NCBI GenBank assembly: GCA_016705475.1
Contig: JADIYD010000013.1
Coordinates: forward strand, 1 to 45,000
Reading direction: 5' to 3'
DNA: 45,000 nt
DNA from: Betaproteobacteria bacterium
GTDB lineage: Bacteria > Pseudomonadota > Gammaproteobacteria > Burkholderiales > Rhodocyclaceae
Positions 42,865 to 45,000 of the stretch are shown here, piece after piece. Numbering within the stretch: position 1 is the first letter of the stretch; every line of letters starts with the position of its first letter. Position numbers and translations under genes: made by a program. The notes under the pieces are model-generated. The model was given only the letters and a program-made list of their open reading frames with translations, was not told the origin of the DNA and ran no database searches.

Positions 42865-43833
42865 CTAGTGATTTCGCTCAACTGCAAAGAGGGTCAATTG
42901 TAGCAGAGCTTTTTTATAATTTGAATCCCCCAGACACTGAATTGATGCTCTTGCGAGCTCAGCCTCTTGAGTAGCGCGCTCCCGCGCATAATCCAGAGCA
43001 CCACTGTTTCTAATGGCATCAAGTACTGCCGGGAAATCATCCCTTCCACCTTCCTCGATCGCCTTTCGCACACATGCGGCTTGCTCTGCGGACCCATGCT
43101 GCATAACGTAAATTAGCGGCAGGGTCGGCTTCCCTTCTGCGAGGTCATCGCCGATATGTTTGCCAGTATCCGCCTCTTGGCCCGAATAATCGAGAACATC
43201 GTCAATCAGCTGGAATGCTGTACCAAGATGCATCCCATATGAAGCCAAGGCAATCTCAATTTCTGCCGTTGCCTGGCCGAGAATCCCGCCAAGTTGGGTC
43301 GCAGCCTCAAATAACTTGGCGGTTTTATAGTGGATAACCTGCATGTAACGCGCCTCATCAACATCAGCGTCATGGCAGTTCATCAGTTGCAGAACCTCAC
43401 CTTCAGCGATGATATTCGTTGCGTTGGACAGAACCTGCATCACACGCATGTCGTTGACCATAACCATCATCTGGAATGCGCGCGAATAGAGAAAGTCGCC
43501 CACCAGAACACTGGCCGCGTTTCCAAACATGGCATTCGCTGTGTCATGCCCGCGCCTTAACGCCGATTCATCAACCACATCATCGTGCAGCAAGGTGGCT
43601 GTATGAATAAACTCTACGACTGCAGCCATCTCCTGATGGCGAACACCTTGATATCCAAGCGCCCCGGCTGCTAGCAAAACCAAGGCAGGACGCATGCGCT
43701 TACCGCCGCTACCAATAATGTATTCGGCTACCTGCCTGACGAGAACTACGTCGGAATGCAGTCGGTCGCGGATGACCGCATCAACGGCCTTCATATCGGG
43801 CCCAATAAGGGCGTAGAGGTGTTCCAGAGTCAC
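42865..43833 (-). CDS. ispB: Octaprenyl/polyprenyl diphosphate synthase IspB
   Basis: This 322-residue trans-prenyltransferase makes the isoprenoid tail of ubiquinone. It shows GSGGKRMRPALVLLAAGALGYQ (in part GGKRMRPA), the first Asp-rich motif LLHDDVVDES, and the second QLIDDVLDYSG. The GTG at 43833 is chosen as start because AAGGAA lies eight bases upstream and TLEHLYALIGPDMKAVD is the family start; the frame is open 267 bases further without matches. It is divergent from the Hpt-HD-GYP gene. Confidence 0.93.
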   Translation of the reverse strand: MTLEHLYALIGPDMKAVDAVIRDRLHSDVVLVRQVAEYIIGSGGKRMRPALVLLAAGALGYQGVRHQEMAAVVEFIHTATLLHDDVVDESALRRGHDTANAMFGNAASVLVGDFLYSRAFQMMVMVNDMRVMQVLSNATNIIAEGEVLQLMNCHDADVDEARYMQVIHYKTAKLFEAATQLGGILGQATAEIEIALASYGMHLGTAFQLIDDVLDYSGQEADTGKHIGDDLAEGKPTLPLIYVMQHGSAEQAACVRKAIEEGGRDDFPAVLDAIRNSGALDYARERATQEAELARASIQCLGDSNYKKALLQLTLFAVERNH

Positions 43834-43957
43834 GTCAGGAAATTCCTTGAATAAGCGCGGAATCTTAGGTGGCGAAAGTTGGACAGTCAAGGCCGAGCGC
43901 TGTTTTGCGCGACACTTTGTTAAACTCGCAAGATTAATTTCGTTTATAGAGGATGGT

Positions 43958-45000
43958 ATGGACCTTCGTTCGATCATCGCGCCAGTGATCCAAGATCGCG
44001 AAGCGCTGGAAGAGTTCGCAGACGTTCTGTCCGAACGGGCGCCAGAGATTGAACATGAGATTTCCCTCCTCAGGAAAAGTCCTCTCAACCGGGATACCAT
44101 TTCCAGCCTGTTTCGAGCAGTTCACAACATCAAGGGCGACGCATCATTATGCAAATTTGACCTTGGCGTAGCCATTGCACACCCAATTGAGACCATGATG
44201 GCTCGCTTTCGTGAAGGGGAGATCCCGTTCTCGGATTTGCTGGCAGAAATGATTTTGCTGGCCATCGACCGTCTCGAGCTAGCGACCGAAGCCTTGCTGG
44301 CAAAAAAGTCAGTAGATAATCTGCAACTCGCCATTCTCGTCCAGGGCCTTGACGCCCTCGCCCAGGAGTCAACTGAGCAAATTGACGCTGCATGTGCTGA
44401 TCTGATTGAGGCTGTAAGTGGATTTCCGCCAGTCCTTCCAAATATTTCCAGTCGCACCCCACGCTCGTCTATCCCGAGTCCTGAGCAAAAAAATACCACT
44501 ATAGATCTGCAGTTTTTTCGCTCCCTCGCACTCCAATTCGAGAGTCGATCCCCGTTGTTCAAAGGACGAACCATGCGGATTCTTCGATTGGCACAGGAAA
44601 CAAATAAGGCCGGAAAAAGCCCGGTCGATCCCGTTCAACTGGAGGCTGCAATCTATCTGCACGATATAGGGATGATGTTTATGCCAGAGTCCATCTGGCT
44701 CAAAGTCGGCAAGATGAGCAGCGAAGACAAGGTTACGCTTAAAAATCACCCAACCTTTGCTGCAGGACTTTTACAACGAGTGCCAGGCTGGGAAGCTGCT
44801 GCAGAAATGGTGGCCCAACACCACGAAATGCCCGATGGCGGAGGATATCCAGCCGGATTGCGTCATGGTGATATTTGCACTGGCGCTAAAATATTGTCCA
44901 TTGTCGACGCTTTCGAAGCCGTTATGCTCAAGCACATTCATCGCGGAAAAAATCGTTCCGTGTTGCGTGCAATTGCCGAAATAAATGCCTGCGACAACCA
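43958..45000 (+). CDS. Hpt and HD-GYP domain protein, C-terminus beyond window
   Basis: The frame from the ATG at 43958 (AGAGGA upstream) is open to the window end (347 codons). Residues about 10-110 form an Hpt domain with the phosphorylatable His in AVHNIKGDA (H56). After a linker, a HD-GYP domain begins about residue 228: YLHDIGMMFMPESIWLK, NHPTFAAGLL, QHHEMPDGGGYPAGL, and IVDAFEAVM. HD-GYP proteins hydrolyse c-di-GMP. The usual Lys of HDIGK is Met here, which may change activity. The pairing of Hpt and HD-GYP suggests phosphorelay control of c-di-GMP turnover. Confidence 0.88.
   Translation, partial: MDLRSIIAPVIQDREALEEFADVLSERAPEIEHEISLLRKSPLNRDTISSLFRAVHNIKGDASLCKFDLGVAIAHPIETMMARFREGEIPFSDLLAEMILLAIDRLELATEALLAKKSVDNLQLAILVQGLDALAQESTEQIDAACADLIEAVSGFPPVLPNISSRTPRSSIPSPEQKNTTIDLQFFRSLALQFESRSPLFKGRTMRILRLAQETNKAGKSPVDPVQLEAAIYLHDIGMMFMPESIWLKVGKMSSEDKVTLKNHPTFAAGLLQRVPGWEAAAEMVAQHHEMPDGGGYPAGLRHGDICTGAKILSIVDAFEAVMLKHIHRGKNRSVLRAIAEINACDN

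Noticed and set aside
1..45000. CRISPR arrays, prophage, integrative element or toxin-antitoxin pair
   Set aside because: No regularly spaced direct repeats, integrase, phage structural genes or paired small ORFs were seen. Both tRNA genes lack an adjacent integrase.

Overview
The window reads as a chromosomal stretch of a betaproteobacterium, most likely of the Rhodocyclales (Dechloromonas/Azonexus-like). This is inferred from the gene repertoire: cbb3 oxidase with FixGHIS-type assembly factors, PilSR, GTP-dependent PEP carboxykinase beside a MaeB-type malic enzyme, and an ispB/tRNA-Pro junction. No rRNA, CRISPR array, prophage or integrase is visible.

Layout. 1-2.4 kb: the tail of a broken IS1182-type transposase, then motB and motA (minus strand), both chopped by small indels. 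2.5-3.0 kb: a zinc-ribbon Nudix hydrolase. 3.4-11.8 kb: cytochrome cbb3 oxidase block on the minus strand, in three transcription units separated by hairpin terminators: ccoI-ccoS, ccoN-O-Q-P (with a well placed FNR/Anr box), and ccoG-ccoH plus a 46-residue DUF3149 membrane protein. ccoN, ccoO and ccoG each carry one single-base frameshift. 11.9-16.3 kb: an SDR dehydrogenase with a palindromic operator, a REC-GGDEF diguanylate cyclase, tRNA-Thr, murJ and a PEBP-family protein. 16.3-21.6 kb: a TolC-type outer membrane protein fused to an NTF2-like domain (one frameshift), a PAS/sigma-54 activator, and divergently a second, intact ccoG. 21.6-26.1 kb: alpha/beta hydrolase, TDT-family transporter, Pit phosphate permease plus DUF47/PhoU-like partner, acyltransferase, S4 RNA-binding protein. 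26.2-32.0 kb: a tightly overlapping lutA-lutB-half ALDH-D-2-hydroxyacid dehydrogenase-lutC-membrane protein operon with a divergent IclR regulator. 32.0-39.4 kb: PBP7-type endopeptidase, maeB, pckG, aminotransferase (frameshifted in an A7 run), ampD. 39.4-45 kb: pilR, pilS, a PP0621-like small protein, tRNA-Pro, ispB, and an Hpt-HD-GYP protein that runs off the window.

How the genes work together. Most of the window serves microaerobic respiration (cbb3 oxidase with heme/copper assembly) and use of C3/C4 acids: 2-hydroxyacid oxidation by the Lut-type operon feeds pyruvate, while MaeB and PckG connect malate, oxaloacetate, pyruvate and PEP. Cell-envelope genes (murJ, PBP7, ampD) and signalling genes (GGDEF, HD-GYP, PilSR) are interspersed.

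Caution. The single-base indels occur inside otherwise excellent protein matches, often in homopolymer runs, and are densest in the first 2.4 kb. Sequencing or assembly error explains this pattern at least as well as gene decay.
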